Shown here: one piece after another, positions 33,854 to 41,573 of the stretch | Layout of the letters: each line of letters starts with the position of its first letter | Numbering within the stretch: position 1 is the first letter of the stretch | From: SpSt-1165 sp964391725 | GTDB taxonomy: Bacteria > Chloroflexota > Anaerolineae > Anaerolineales > Anaerolineaceae | Assembly (NCBI GenBank): GCA_964391725.1 | Contig: CAYMNB010000011.1 | Span: forward strand, 1-64,000 | DNA: 64,000 nt | Reading direction: 5' to 3' | Position numbers and translations under genes: made by a program | The notes under the pieces: generated by a model | Databases searched by the model: none | What the model was told of the DNA's origin: nothing | Seen by the model: only the letters and a program-made list of their open reading frames with translations

Positions 33854-34395
33854 TTTTTACACTCGTTTTCACTGGTTACTGTTGACATGAACGGAATCAG
33901 GGCGAGAATCACGGCATGTTTGTAGAGGGCGGTGCGGTCAATGATGCCTTTGGTGAGCAAACCCACCGCGCCGGCGCATTGTTTGCTGTTGCGCTGTTGG
34001 AAGATGATATCATCGGCATCGCCCAGTTCTTTGCCCTGCCGAATCAGCGCAGCAATCGGCTCAGGCAAGAAAAAGGTGCCTGAACGCGCCTTGCCGATGG
34101 TGTGATGGCCTTTGACACACACCCAGGCGAAACTATTCATGCCGCCGAATTCTTCTTGTACACCGCCTTCGACGCCTACCCAGTAGTCAGCCTTGGGGAT
34201 TGAAGACTGGGCATGGCGTGCACGGTTGACAGCGCCTTCCAGTGTTTCTGCGTTTGAGGTGGGCTGGTCACTGACGCCCGAGGGGACATTGATAGTATCA
34301 ATGAGCAGTTCTTTTGTGGGAAAGGCTTCTTGAAAAGCCTCAAACACTGCCTGGATTTTCACAGGATTGGAGGAGGCAACAATAACTCTAATCAT
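33850..34395 (-). CDS. yjjX: Inosine/xanthosine triphosphatase, YjjX family
   Basis: A 181-residue house-cleaning phosphatase that removes non-canonical ITP and XTP. Family features are VIVASSNPVKIQAVFEAF at the N-terminus, INVPSGVSDQPTSNAETLEGA, and DYWVGVEGGV. ATG 34395 (MIRVIVASS) has AAAGG upstream; the in-frame extension to 34422 lacks a ribosome site. It is translationally coupled to the hydroxyacid dehydrogenase. Confidence 0.9.
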   Translation of the reverse strand: MIRVIVASSNPVKIQAVFEAFQEAFPTKELLIDTINVPSGVSDQPTSNAETLEGAVNRARHAQSSIPKADYWVGVEGGVQEEFGGMNSFAWVCVKGHHTIGKARSGTFFLPEPIAALIRQGKELGDADDIIFQQRNSKQCAGAVGLLTKGIIDRTALYKHAVILALIPFMSTVTSENECKK

Positions 34396-34508
34396 ACAAA
34401 CACTACCTTTAATCATTACCAACCAAACAAGGTAATTGTATCAGAAAATCAGAATGGTATTTGACCGGTGAATTCTGAAAAAAATTCGCAAGTTGGCGAA
34501 CGCTTTGA

Positions 34509-34514
34509 TATAAT
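34509..34514 (+). promoter_or_regulatory. Leaderless-type -10 box for miaB
   Basis: TATAAT ends 9 nt before ATG 34524, with TTCGCA 18 nt upstream as a possible -35. No ribosome site is present. Confidence 0.55.
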
Positions 34515-34523
34515 GACGCGACG

Positions 34524-35849
34524 ATGACCAAACACTATCATATATGGACTGAAGGCTGCCAGATGAATGTGGCAGATTCCAGGCGGGTGGCTTCCGCGCT
34601 GGAACACCTTGATTATCAACCTGTGGCGAAGGCGGAAGAAGCAGATGTGATTGTATTAAACACCTGCATGGTACGCAAGAGCGCTGAGGACAAAGCCATT
34701 GGCCGGCTGACTTCACTAAAGGCTTTGAAGAAACGCAAACCGTCTCTGGTGATCAATGTGATGGGCTGCCTGGTGGGTGTCAAACCCTCCAAGAAGCTAT
34801 ACGAACGATTCCCATTTGTGGATGTGTTCTCATCGCCGTCAGATCCGCGGCCATTAATCGCTCATCTGTATGCGCAGATGGGCAAGGATGTCGAAGAAAT
34901 CGAGACCGCCGGCCGTTTTGCCTGGCTGGATGGCGATATCGCTCTGCCGATTGAAGAACAGGGACAGTTGGTGAGTGCTATGCTGCCGGTGATGGATGGC
35001 TGTTCGCATGCCTGTACCTATTGCATCATACCTTCGAAACGCGGCAGAGAAGAAAGCCGTTCGCCGGGTGAAATTATGGCAGAAGCGCGCGCGCTGACAG
35101 AACAAGGTGTGCGTGAGATCACTCTGCTGGGGCAGATTGTTGATCGCTATGGGCTGGACAAGCCTGGCTATCCACGCCTGGACGGGCTGATCAGACAGCT
35201 GCATGCGATTGAGGGATTGCAGCGAATCCGCTTTTTGACCTCACATCCCAATTGGCTGCATGACGACCTGCTGAAGACAGTGGCAGAATCCCCCAAGGTC
35301 ATGCCGCATGTAGAGGTGCCTGTGCAGGCGGGGGATGATGGCGTTCTTGCAGCAATGCGGCGTGGTTATACGGCGGATGAATACCGTGCTTTGATCGCTC
35401 GTGCTCGTGAGATCATCCCGGGCGTTTCCATCGGCAATGACATCATCGTGGGGTTTCCGGGTGAAACTGAAGAACAATTTGAGAAGACTGTGGACCTGAT
35501 CCGTGAATTGCGGCTGGATGTCATGCACCTGGCGCGTTACTCGCCGCGTGCAGGCACGGTTTCTGCGACCCGGTTGGCGGATGATGTAAGTGAAGAGGAA
35601 AAGTGGCGGCGGTTCCGGGTGCTTGAAGAACTGCAAGAAGAGATTTCGCTGGAGATCCATCAGGCTTATCAAGATACAACCACTGAAGTGCTGTTTGAAG
35701 AACGACACCGCGGGCGTTGGAAGGGGCGCAACCCCAATAACAAATTGGTGTTTGTTGAATCCAATGAGGACTTGCGCGGTCAGTTATTGTCGGTGAAAAT
35801 TGAGATTGCCGGAGCATGGTCATTGATCGGGCGGGTGGCAACAAAATAA
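34524..35849 (+). CDS. miaB: tRNA 2-methylthioadenosine methylthiotransferase MiaB-like
   Basis: A radical-SAM enzyme that adds a methylthio group to isopentenyladenosine-37 of tRNAs. The 441-residue protein has the N-terminal UPF0004 domain beginning WTEGCQMNVADS, with further Cys residues in NTCMVR and VMGCLVG. The radical-SAM motif is CSHACTYCI (CxxxCxxC), and PVQAGDDGVLAAMRRGYT is the MiaB-type counterpart of the usual PVQSGS segment. A C-terminal TRAM-like domain runs from about 375 to the end. CSHACTYCIIPSKRGRE differs from E. coli MiaB, so a closely related methylthiotransferase is possible. Confidence 0.88.
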   Translation: MTKHYHIWTEGCQMNVADSRRVASALEHLDYQPVAKAEEADVIVLNTCMVRKSAEDKAIGRLTSLKALKKRKPSLVINVMGCLVGVKPSKKLYERFPFVDVFSSPSDPRPLIAHLYAQMGKDVEEIETAGRFAWLDGDIALPIEEQGQLVSAMLPVMDGCSHACTYCIIPSKRGREESRSPGEIMAEARALTEQGVREITLLGQIVDRYGLDKPGYPRLDGLIRQLHAIEGLQRIRFLTSHPNWLHDDLLKTVAESPKVMPHVEVPVQAGDDGVLAAMRRGYTADEYRALIARAREIIPGVSIGNDIIVGFPGETEEQFEKTVDLIRELRLDVMHLARYSPRAGTVSATRLADDVSEEEKWRRFRVLEELQEEISLEIHQAYQDTTTEVLFEERHRGRWKGRNPNNKLVFVESNEDLRGQLLSVKIEIAGAWSLIGRVATK

Positions 35850-35861
35850 GAAGCCAATTGC

Positions 35862-35890
35862 TTGACGCTGTTCAAATAGTTTGATACACT
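35862..35890 (+). promoter_or_regulatory. Upstream promoter of tRNA-tuf-ribosomal cluster
   Basis: TTGACG, a 17-nt spacer, then TACACT. Confidence 0.65.
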
Positions 35891-35940
35891 TTTGCCTTGG
35901 TGCAAATTGAGAAGTTCCCGGCTATTTGCAAGAACTTGCC

Positions 35941-35969
35941 TTGTCAAAGCAGTGGTGCTGGGTTATAAT
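35941..35969 (+). promoter_or_regulatory. Proximal promoter of tRNA-tuf-ribosomal cluster
   Basis: TTGTCA, a 17-nt spacer, then TATAAT. It starts transcription about 40 nt before tRNA-Thr and is in tandem with the promoter at 35862. Confidence 0.8.
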
Positions 35970-36014
35970 TTGTGCGCTAAATTATTCGCAATTTAACATT
36001 GATAAAATTTTTTC

Positions 36015-36087
36015 GCCGCCGTAGCTCAGTCGGTAGAGCAACCGCCTTGTAAGTGGTAGGTCATGGGTTCGAAGCCCATCGGCGGCT
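36015..36087 (+). tRNA. tRNA-Thr (TGT)
   Basis: Acceptor GCCGCCG/CGGCGGC, D-arm TAGCTCAGTCGGTAGAGCA, anticodon stem ACCGC/GTGGT with loop CTTGTAA (anticodon TGT), T-arm GGGTTCGAAGCCC, discriminator U. Confidence 0.95.
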
Positions 36088-36089
36088 CA

Positions 36090-36148
36090 GGTTATCAGAT
36101 TGTAAGTGAGACCTGTTGCCAAACGATCTCACTTGTGAACTGATAACC
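36090..36148 (+). other. Long hairpin between tRNA-Thr and tRNA-Tyr
   Basis: A 9-bp outer stem GGTTATCAG/CTGATAACC, a symmetric 5x5 internal loop, then an 8-bp inner stem AAGTGAGA/TCTCACTT and a 15-nt loop fill nearly the whole spacer. With no T tract it is more likely a processing signal than a terminator. Confidence 0.75.
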
Positions 36149-36161
36149 AGTTCAAACACAT

Positions 36162-36245
36162 GGGCGGTTACCCAAGTGGCCAAAGGGACCTGACTGTAAA
36201 TCAGCTGGCGTGTCGCCTTCGGAGGTTCGAATCCTTCACCGCCCA
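36162..36245 (+). tRNA. tRNA-Tyr (GTA)
   Basis: A class II tRNA with a long variable arm. Acceptor GGGCGGT/ACCGCCC, anticodon stem CTGA/TCAG with loop CTGTAAA (anticodon GTA), T-arm GGAGGTTCGAATCCTTC, discriminator A. Confidence 0.95.
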
Positions 36246-36264
36246 CTTTGTATTAAAACGGCAC

Positions 36265-36337
<73 letters not shown>

Positions 36338-36414
36338 TTTTAGCCGAACGTAATTTGGAAAAAATATTAAACACAAGTAATAAGTAAAGGAAGTAAATTT
36401 CCAAGGAGAACAAG

Positions 36415-37617
36415 ATGGCGAAACAGAAATTTGATCGAAATAAGCCACACCTGAATGTCGGGACTATGGGTCACATCGACCATGGTAAAACCACCCTAAC
36501 CGCGGCCATTACCAAGTATTGCGCCTTGCTCGGTACGGGTGAGTTTCGTGCGTATGACCAGATCGACAACGCACCCGAAGAAAAAGCGCGTGGTATTACC
36601 ATCAACATTACCCATGTTGAATACCAGACCGAAAATCGGCACTATGCTCACGTCGATATGCCCGGTCACCGTGACTATATTAAAAACATGATCACCGGTG
36701 CCGCCCAGGTTGATGGCGCGATTCTGGTGGTTGCCGCTCCTGACGGCCCCATGCCTCAGACTCGTGAACACGTGCTGCTGGCCCGCCAGGTGAACGTGCC
36801 CAGTCTGGTTGTGTTCCTTAACAAAACCGACCTGATGGACGATGAAGAACTGCTTGAGCTGGTTGAGATGGAACTGGCCGAAATGCTGACTGAATACGGC
36901 TTCCCCGGTGATGACATTCCTATCATCCGCGGTTCAGCCCGTGCAGCGTTGGAATCTGAATCCACCGACCCGAATGCCCCCGAATACGAATGCATCAAGC
37001 AGTTGATGGATGCCGTTGATAGCTATATCCCGACCCCCGAACGTGATGTTGACAAACCCTTCATGATGTCTGTGGAAGATGTCTTCTCGATCAAGGGCCG
37101 TGGTACTGTGGTTACCGGTCGTATCGACCGCGGTAAAATTCACACAGGCGATCCAGTCGAAATTGTTGGCCTGCGTGATGCTATCATGACCTCTACCGTG
37201 ACTGGTGTGGAAATGTTCCACAAGCTGCTCGATGAAGGTATGGCTGGCGACAATGTGGGTCTGCTGCTGCGCGGCATCGGCCGTGACGAAGTAGAACGCG
37301 GTATGGTGATTGCCAAACCCAAGAGTATCACCCCGCATACCAAGTTCCGCGCCCGCGTGTACGTTCTGACGAAGGACGAGGGCGGCCGCCACAAACCGTT
37401 CTTCCCTGGATACCGCCCGCAGTTCTTCTTGAGCACGCTGGACGTGACCGGTTCGATCGAATTGGAAGAAGGCACCGAGATGGTTATGCCTGGTGACAAC
37501 GTTGATATGATTGTTGAACTGATCACCCCGGTTGCCATTGAGCAGGGTACTACCTTCGCCATCCGCGAGGGCGGCCTGACGGTAGGCGCTGGCAACGTGC
37601 TGGAGATTCTCAAGTAA
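36415..37617 (+). CDS. tuf: Elongation factor Tu
   Basis: This GTPase delivers aminoacyl-tRNA to the ribosome. The 400-residue protein shows GHIDHGKTT (19-27), the switch region EEKARGITIN, DMPGHRDYIKNM and NKTDLMDDEELL. The beta-barrel domains begin at about 215 (PFMMSVEDVFSIKGRGTVVTGRI). The start has AAGGAG about 8 nt upstream. It lies in the classic tRNA-Thr/Tyr/Thr-tuf order known from E. coli thrU-tyrU-glyT-thrT-tufB, but without tRNA-Gly. Confidence 0.98.
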   Translation: MAKQKFDRNKPHLNVGTMGHIDHGKTTLTAAITKYCALLGTGEFRAYDQIDNAPEEKARGITINITHVEYQTENRHYAHVDMPGHRDYIKNMITGAAQVDGAILVVAAPDGPMPQTREHVLLARQVNVPSLVVFLNKTDLMDDEELLELVEMELAEMLTEYGFPGDDIPIIRGSARAALESESTDPNAPEYECIKQLMDAVDSYIPTPERDVDKPFMMSVEDVFSIKGRGTVVTGRIDRGKIHTGDPVEIVGLRDAIMTSTVTGVEMFHKLLDEGMAGDNVGLLLRGIGRDEVERGMVIAKPKSITPHTKFRARVYVLTKDEGGRHKPFFPGYRPQFFLSTLDVTGSIELEEGTEMVMPGDNVDMIVELITPVAIEQGTTFAIREGGLTVGAGNVLEILK

Positions 37618-37672
37618 GAAACCGGAAGGGTGAATGCGGCCCGGATGAACAAGGCTGCGAATTGAGGTAATT

Positions 37673-37840
37673 ATGGCAAAGAAAAAAGGAATTCGCCCGG
37701 TCATCACACTGGCTTGCACCGAATGTAAAGAACGAAATTACACTACGGAAAAAAACCGCCGCAATGACCCCGGTCGAATCGAAATTAAGAAGTATTGTTC
37801 TCGGTGTCAGGATCATACCCTGCATCGGGAAACCCGATAA
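37673..37840 (+). CDS. rpmG: 50S ribosomal protein L33
   Basis: A 55-residue protein, MAKKKGIRPVITLACTECKE at the start and ending DHTLHRETR. Two CxxC pairs (CTEC and CSRC) form a zinc ribbon, so this is the zinc-binding C+ form. It lies between tuf and tRNA-Trp/secE, its usual neighbour in many Gram-positive-like genomes. TTGAGGTAA upstream supplies the ribosome site. Confidence 0.96.
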   Translation: MAKKKGIRPVITLACTECKERNYTTEKNRRNDPGRIEIKKYCSRCQDHTLHRETR

Positions 37841-37852
37841 AGTCGTGCTACA

Positions 37853-37885
37853 ATACAGTCGGGTTCGTCATGAACCCGACTGTAT
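37853..37885 (+). other. Perfect 14-bp hairpin before tRNA-Trp
   Basis: ATACAGTCGGGTTC/GAACCCGACTGTAT with a 5-nt loop, six nt before the tRNA-Trp 5' end. No T run follows, so termination is unlikely. It may be a processing or stability element that separates the rpmG mRNA from the tRNA. Confidence 0.8.
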
Positions 37886-37890
37886 GTCAT

Positions 37891-37964
37891 AGGCCAGTAG
37901 CTCAATTAGGCAGAGCGTCTGTCTCCAAAACAGAAGGTTCCGAGTTCGATTCTTGGCTGGCCTG
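37891..37964 (+). tRNA. tRNA-Trp (CCA)
   Basis: Acceptor AGGCCAG/CTGGCCT, anticodon stem TCTGT/ACAGA with loop CTCCAAA (anticodon CCA), T-arm CGAGTTCGATTCTTG, discriminator G as expected for Trp. Confidence 0.96.
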
Positions 37965-37971
37965 TTTGATG

Positions 37972-37999
37972 AAAAGCGCCGTCGCAAAGGCGGCGTTTT
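37972..37999 (+). terminator. Partial terminator between tRNA-Trp and secE
   Basis: AAAA(G)CGCCG pairs with CGGCGTTTT with one bulge; the T tract is only four long, so read-through is likely. A TATAAT at 38022-38027 may be a secondary secE promoter. Confidence 0.5.
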
Positions 38000-38065
38000 G
38001 CCCCATAAAGGCAAACTCAGGTATAATAGTGTGTTGGACACATAATGATATTGGAGGAACTGGCT

Positions 38066-38314
38066 GTGGCTGGTAAATCAACAAGCAGTAAAAAAGATAC
38101 CAAGGCAAAAGACAAAAAACCGCGCCGCTCCCAAAAAGGGATCGCTAAGTGGTGGCGAGAGACGACGGGCGAACTGCGCAAGGTCACCTGGCCGACTCCG
38201 AAAGAAGCTTTGGCGCTGACCAAAGTGGTGATGATTGTTATCTTCGCGATGAGCGCCTTCCTTGGCTTGTTTGATTTCCTGTTCTCGCGCTTACTGGCTT
38301 TTATCTTGTCGTAG
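38066..38314 (+). CDS. secE: Preprotein translocase subunit SecE
   Basis: An 82-residue protein in the SecYEG membrane channel. A Lys-rich N-terminal tail precedes the amphipathic helix and the family motif ELRKVTWPTPKEALALT, then one membrane helix (VVMIVIFAMSAFLGLFDFLF). GTG 38066 is chosen because GGAGG sits 8 nt before it; an in-frame ATG at 38045 lies upstream of that ribosome site. nusG follows, as in most bacteria. Confidence 0.95.
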   Translation: MAGKSTSSKKDTKAKDKKPRRSQKGIAKWWRETTGELRKVTWPTPKEALALTKVVMIVIFAMSAFLGLFDFLFSRLLAFILS

Positions 38315-38341
38315 TGGCCAGCCGGGGTTGAAAGGATGTCG

Positions 38342-38926
38342 ATGGAAGAGCTGAATCAGAATGATACATCACCAGTGGGTGATGAAAACAAAAGTGCGCA
38401 AGAAGAGGGTGAATGGTTTGTCATTCACTGTTATTCAGGGTATGAGAACAAAGTTCGCCATAACCTGGAACAGCGCATTGATTCGATGGGCATGAAGGAC
38501 ATGATCTTTGATGTCGTCATCCCCACCCAGGAAGAGATCGAAGTGAAAGACGGCAAGCGCCGTGTGATCGAACGGCATGTATTCCCGGGGTACATCCTTG
38601 TGAATATGGTGTTGACCGAAGAATCGTGGTACGTCGTGCGCAACACACCGGGTGTGACCGGCTTTGTGGGGATGGGCAATGAGCCTACCGCGCTGCGGCC
38701 GGAAGAAGTTTCCCAGATATTGCGCAGGATGGAAGCTGAAGCCCCGCACATCAAAGTGACCTTCAAGGTCGGCGAGCGTGTGCGTATTGTGGACGGTCCT
38801 TTCAATGACTTTCGCGGCACCGTGGATGAAATTGATATGGACAAAGCCAAAGTGCGTGTCATGGTCAACTTTTTTGGACGTGAAACACCGGTGGAACTTG
38901 ACTTTCTACAGGTGGAAAAAGCATAA
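38342..38926 (+). CDS. nusG: Transcription termination/antitermination factor NusG
   Basis: A 194-residue RNA-polymerase-associated factor. The NGN domain begins EWFVIHCYSGYENKVRHNLE and includes RHVFPGYILVNM and NTPGVTGFVG; the C-terminal KOW domain includes VGERVRIVDGPFNDFRGTV. ATG 38342 follows AAAGGA at short spacing; ATG 38336 overlaps that site. It has an acidic N-terminal extension of about 20 residues. Confidence 0.97.
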   Translation: MEELNQNDTSPVGDENKSAQEEGEWFVIHCYSGYENKVRHNLEQRIDSMGMKDMIFDVVIPTQEEIEVKDGKRRVIERHVFPGYILVNMVLTEESWYVVRNTPGVTGFVGMGNEPTALRPEEVSQILRRMEAEAPHIKVTFKVGERVRIVDGPFNDFRGTVDEIDMDKAKVRVMVNFFGRETPVELDFLQVEKA

Positions 38927-38963
38927 CAAAGTGATTCAACACTTCAGGCTATGAGGTGAGTTA

Positions 38964-38996
38964 GGTGGGAGGGCGTAGACCGTCCGTTAGCACCAC
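38964..38996 (+). promoter_or_regulatory. L1-stalk-like RNA element before rplK
   Basis: GGTGGGAG opens and CACCAC closes a structure with an inner GGGCG/CGTCC helix. The sequence resembles the base of the 23S rRNA L1 stalk (GGUGGGAG...ACCACC), the binding site of ribosomal protein L1. It lies just before the rplK ribosome site, so L1 feedback control of translation is likely. Confidence 0.7.
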
Positions 38997-39008
38997 AAAG
39001 GAGATAAA

Positions 39009-39434
39009 ATGGCAAAGAAATTTAAAGCAATCGTAAAACTACAATTACCTGCCGGACGTGCAAACCCGGCGCCCCCGGTTGGACCGGCGCTCGCCAGTCA
39101 CGGGGTCAACATCATGGCGTTTTGTAAAGACTACAACGCCCGCACACAGCAATATATGGGACAGGTCATTCCTGCTGAGATTACTGTGTTCACGGATGGT
39201 TCTTATACCTTTGTGCTCAAATCACCGCCGGCTTCAGAATTGCTGAAGCAAGCTGCCGGCATTGAGAAGGGATCAAGCATTCCCAATCGCGATGTGGTAG
39301 CCACGTTGACACGGGCGCAACTGCGTGAGGTTGCTGAACAGAAGATGAAAGATCTCAACGCGTATGATGTTGAAGCCGCTATGAAGCAACTGGCTGGCAC
39401 CGCCCGACAAATGGGCATTCGAATCGTTGATTAA
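39009..39434 (+). CDS. rplK: 50S ribosomal protein L11
   Basis: A 141-residue GTPase-centre protein. Typical segments are IVKLQLPAGRANPAPPVGPAL, HGVNIMAFCKDYNART and the C-terminal RNA-binding domain ending GTARQMGIRIVD. AAAGGAG precedes the start. It is translated downstream of an L1-stalk-like RNA element. Confidence 0.98.
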   Translation: MAKKFKAIVKLQLPAGRANPAPPVGPALASHGVNIMAFCKDYNARTQQYMGQVIPAEITVFTDGSYTFVLKSPPASELLKQAAGIEKGSSIPNRDVVATLTRAQLREVAEQKMKDLNAYDVEAAMKQLAGTARQMGIRIVD

Positions 39435-39443
39435 CCGTAGATC

Positions 39444-39480
39444 GTGGGAGGATGTCTGACCGGCGTCCGATAGTACCACA
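39444..39480 (+). promoter_or_regulatory. L1-stalk-like RNA element before rplA
   Basis: GTGGGAG ... TACCAC with an inner GGATGTC/GGCGTCC helix. This second copy keeps the fold of the element at 38964 while its helix bases differ. It lies directly before the rplA ribosome site. Confidence 0.7.
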
Positions 39481-39492
39481 AGGAGTGAAAAA

Positions 39493-40203
39493 ATGGCTAA
39501 ACATGGTAAGAAGTATTTAGAAGCGCAGAGCAAAATCGAACGTGGGAAATTTTACGCCCCACGAGAAGCGCTGGCATTGATCAAAGAGATCAGCAACACC
39601 AATTTTGACTCAACCGTCGAAGTTCACATGCATATGGGTCTTGACCCGCGCCAGGCAGATCAGCAGGTACGTGATACCTGTGTACTGCCTAATGGTTTGG
39701 GCAAAACTGTGCGCGTGCTGGTGTTTGCCGAAGGTGATGCGGCCGATGTCGCGCGTGAAGCCGGGGCAGATTATGTGGCCGACAGCGATGAATGGATCGA
39801 CAAGATCCAGAAAGGCTGGACGGAGTTTGACGTGGCGATCGCCATGCCGCAGACCATGGGCAAAGCTGGCCGTTTGGGCCGTGTGCTTGGCCCGCGTGGT
39901 TTGATGCCAAACCCCAAAGCAGGCACGGTGGTTGGTGTGGAAGATCTTGCCAAAACGATTGAAGAAGCCAAAGCCGGTCGTGTTGAGTTTCGTCTTGATA
40001 AAAGCGCGAACATTCATGTTCCGATTGGTAAAACTTCGTTTGAAGTGGATGCCCTGTATGAAAACCTGTCGGCCTTTATGGCGGCTATCCGCCGCGCACG
40101 GCCTGCCGCTGCCAAAGGCAATTTCATCCGCCGCATTACCCTGACATCAACAATGAGCCCCGCAGTGCGATTGGATGCTTACGCCACGCAGAATATGGAT
40201 TAA
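39493..40203 (+). CDS. rplA: 50S ribosomal protein L1
   Basis: A 236-residue protein of the L1 stalk and, in many bacteria, translational repressor of its own operon. Family segments are FDSTVEVHMHMGLDPRQADQQVR, LPNGLGKTVRVLVFAEG, MPQTMGKAGRLGRVLGPRGLMPNPKAGTV and the closing ITLTSTMSPAVRLD. AAGGAG is at the start. Two L1-stalk-like elements in this operon fit autoregulation. Confidence 0.98.
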   Translation: MAKHGKKYLEAQSKIERGKFYAPREALALIKEISNTNFDSTVEVHMHMGLDPRQADQQVRDTCVLPNGLGKTVRVLVFAEGDAADVAREAGADYVADSDEWIDKIQKGWTEFDVAIAMPQTMGKAGRLGRVLGPRGLMPNPKAGTVVGVEDLAKTIEEAKAGRVEFRLDKSANIHVPIGKTSFEVDALYENLSAFMAAIRRARPAAAKGNFIRRITLTSTMSPAVRLDAYATQNMD

Positions 40204-40294
40204 TTTCCTGTTTTGCAGTATACTTGTGCCGTCGTCAATAAGGCGAAGGCAAGCACATTCAAAATCAATTACTTAGAAAAGAGCAATCTTTTCT

Positions 40295-40415
40295 TATCCG
40301 CCAGAGACAGCCGGCGCAAAGGCCACAAGGCCATTGCTTAAAATCGCCAGCCGAGGTAGAAACCAAACCGCATATTTGTGAGAATGTTTCACAGGTTGAG
40401 TGGTAAACGAACGTA
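40295..40415 (+). ncRNA. L10 leader (rplJL attenuator)
   Basis: The 323-bp gap between rplA and rplJ contains AGACAGCCGGC and CCAGCCGAGGTAGAAACC, which resemble the ribosomal protein L10 leader RNA that binds L10-L12. GTAGAAACC (40356-40364) can pair with GGTTTCTGC (40419-40427), the 5' arm of the terminator that follows. L10 binding would therefore free the terminator. A TATACT at about 40217 is a possible internal -10. Confidence 0.75.
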
Positions 40416-40452
40416 GAGGGTTTCTGCTGTCAAAGGCGGGAACCCTTTTTTT
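40416..40452 (+). terminator. Attenuator terminator before rplJ
   Basis: A stem GGGTTTCTGC/GCGGGAACCC with G-U pairs is followed by seven Ts. It lies in the rplJ leader and would stop transcription when L10 is in excess. Confidence 0.85.
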
Positions 40453-40526
40453 GTTGTGAATCGATTGACAAAATCGTATTGATAGATCGCAAAAGTATGA
40501 ATCTTAATTGAAAGGAGGACTCAAAC

Positions 40527-41048
40527 TTGGCGTTTACAAAGAAACACAAACAGATGATGGTAGCACAATATGAAGAATGGCTGGAAAAAAGCCAGGCTAT
40601 TTTCATACTGAGCTACACCGGGCTGACCAATAAGCAGATTGAACGGATGCGCCGCGCATTGCGCGATGCCGGCGGTGAAGCGCACATCCTGAAGAACACA
40701 CTCTTCGAAATTGCATTGAAAAATAAAGGCTTTGCTATTGAAGAAGAACTCGTTGAAACCTCACTGGCCGGTTTTGCTTTTCACGACCCGGCTGCTATTG
40801 CAAAAATCCTGGCAGACACGGTGAAAGAACGTGAAATGGTTGATAAACTGGATTTCAAAGTGGGCTTCCTTGGCGGAAATCTGATTTCCGCTGAAGACAT
40901 CCGAAATCTGGCGAAACTGCCGCCGCTGCCAATCATGCGCGCCCAGATTCTTGGCACTATTCTGGCGCCTGCCAGCAAACTGGTACGCACGATCAACGAA
41001 CCTGGCAGTCAGGTTGCCCGTGTATTGAAAGCTTATTCTGAAGCATAA
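40527..41048 (+). CDS. rplJ: 50S ribosomal protein L10
   Basis: A 173-residue stalk-base protein that carries the L7/L12 dimers. Family segments are AIFILSYTGLTNKQIERMRRALRDAGG, HILKNTLFEIALK and the C-terminal helix PGSQVARVLKAYSE that binds L7/L12. The start is TTG 40527 behind AAAGGAGG. It is preceded by the L10-leader attenuator. Confidence 0.97.
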   Translation: MAFTKKHKQMMVAQYEEWLEKSQAIFILSYTGLTNKQIERMRRALRDAGGEAHILKNTLFEIALKNKGFAIEEELVETSLAGFAFHDPAAIAKILADTVKEREMVDKLDFKVGFLGGNLISAEDIRNLAKLPPLPIMRAQILGTILAPASKLVRTINEPGSQVARVLKAYSEA

Positions 41049-41104
41049 ACTATACAGATCAAATAATCAAAAGATAAAAAGTAATTATTTAGGAGAAATT
41101 TACA

Positions 41105-41485
41105 ATGGCTGATATCGAAAAATTGGTAGAACAATTAAGTGAATTGACCGTGCTGGAAGCCGCCGAATTGGTGAAGGCACTTGAAGAAAAATGGGGTGTT
41201 TCTGCTGCTGCTCCTGTGGCTGCTGTGGCCGCCGTTGGCGGTGCCGCTGCTGCTGAAGAGGAAGTGGAAGAGAAGACCGAATTTGACGTCGTGCTGAAAG
41301 GCCCTGGCCCCAAGAAGATCGAAACCATCAAAGTTATCCGCAAGCTGACCAACCTCGGTCTGGTGGAAGCTAAGAACATGGCAGAAGAAGCCGGCGCGAA
41401 AGTTCTGACCGGTGTTGGTAAAGAAGCCGCCGAAGACGCCAAGAAACAGTTGGTGGAAGCTGGCGCCGAAGTTGAGATTGCCTAA
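41105..41485 (+). CDS. rplL: 50S ribosomal protein L7/L12
   Basis: A 126-residue acidic stalk protein. It has an N-terminal dimerisation domain, an Ala-rich flexible hinge (AAAPVAAVAAVGGAAAAEEE) and a C-terminal factor-binding domain (EFDVVLKGPGPKKIETIKVIR, LVEAKNMAEEAGAKV). AGGAGAAA precedes the start. rpoBC, the usual next genes, are absent; a terminator and the convergent lexA follow. Confidence 0.98.
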   Translation: MADIEKLVEQLSELTVLEAAELVKALEEKWGVSAAAPVAAVAAVGGAAAAEEEVEEKTEFDVVLKGPGPKKIETIKVIRKLTNLGLVEAKNMAEEAGAKVLTGVGKEAAEDAKKQLVEAGAEVEIA

Positions 41486-41518
41486 GTTCATTCGCTGAAT
41501 CTTTAAGCAAAGGAAACA

Positions 41519-41560
41519 AAAACGGAGTTTCTAAAAAAGAAACTCCGTTTTTCTTTTTCA
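41519..41560. terminator. Bidirectional terminator between rplL and lexA
   Basis: A 14-bp stem AAAAACGGAGTTTC/GAAACTCCGTTTTT with a 7-nt loop has T-rich sequence on both strands. Confidence 0.92.
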
Positions 41561-41573
41561 TTTCTTTGGATGA

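Noticed and set aside
37853..37885. Terminator between rpmG and tRNA-Trp
   Set aside because: The stem is strong but no T tract follows on either strand, so it is listed as a hairpin of unknown role.
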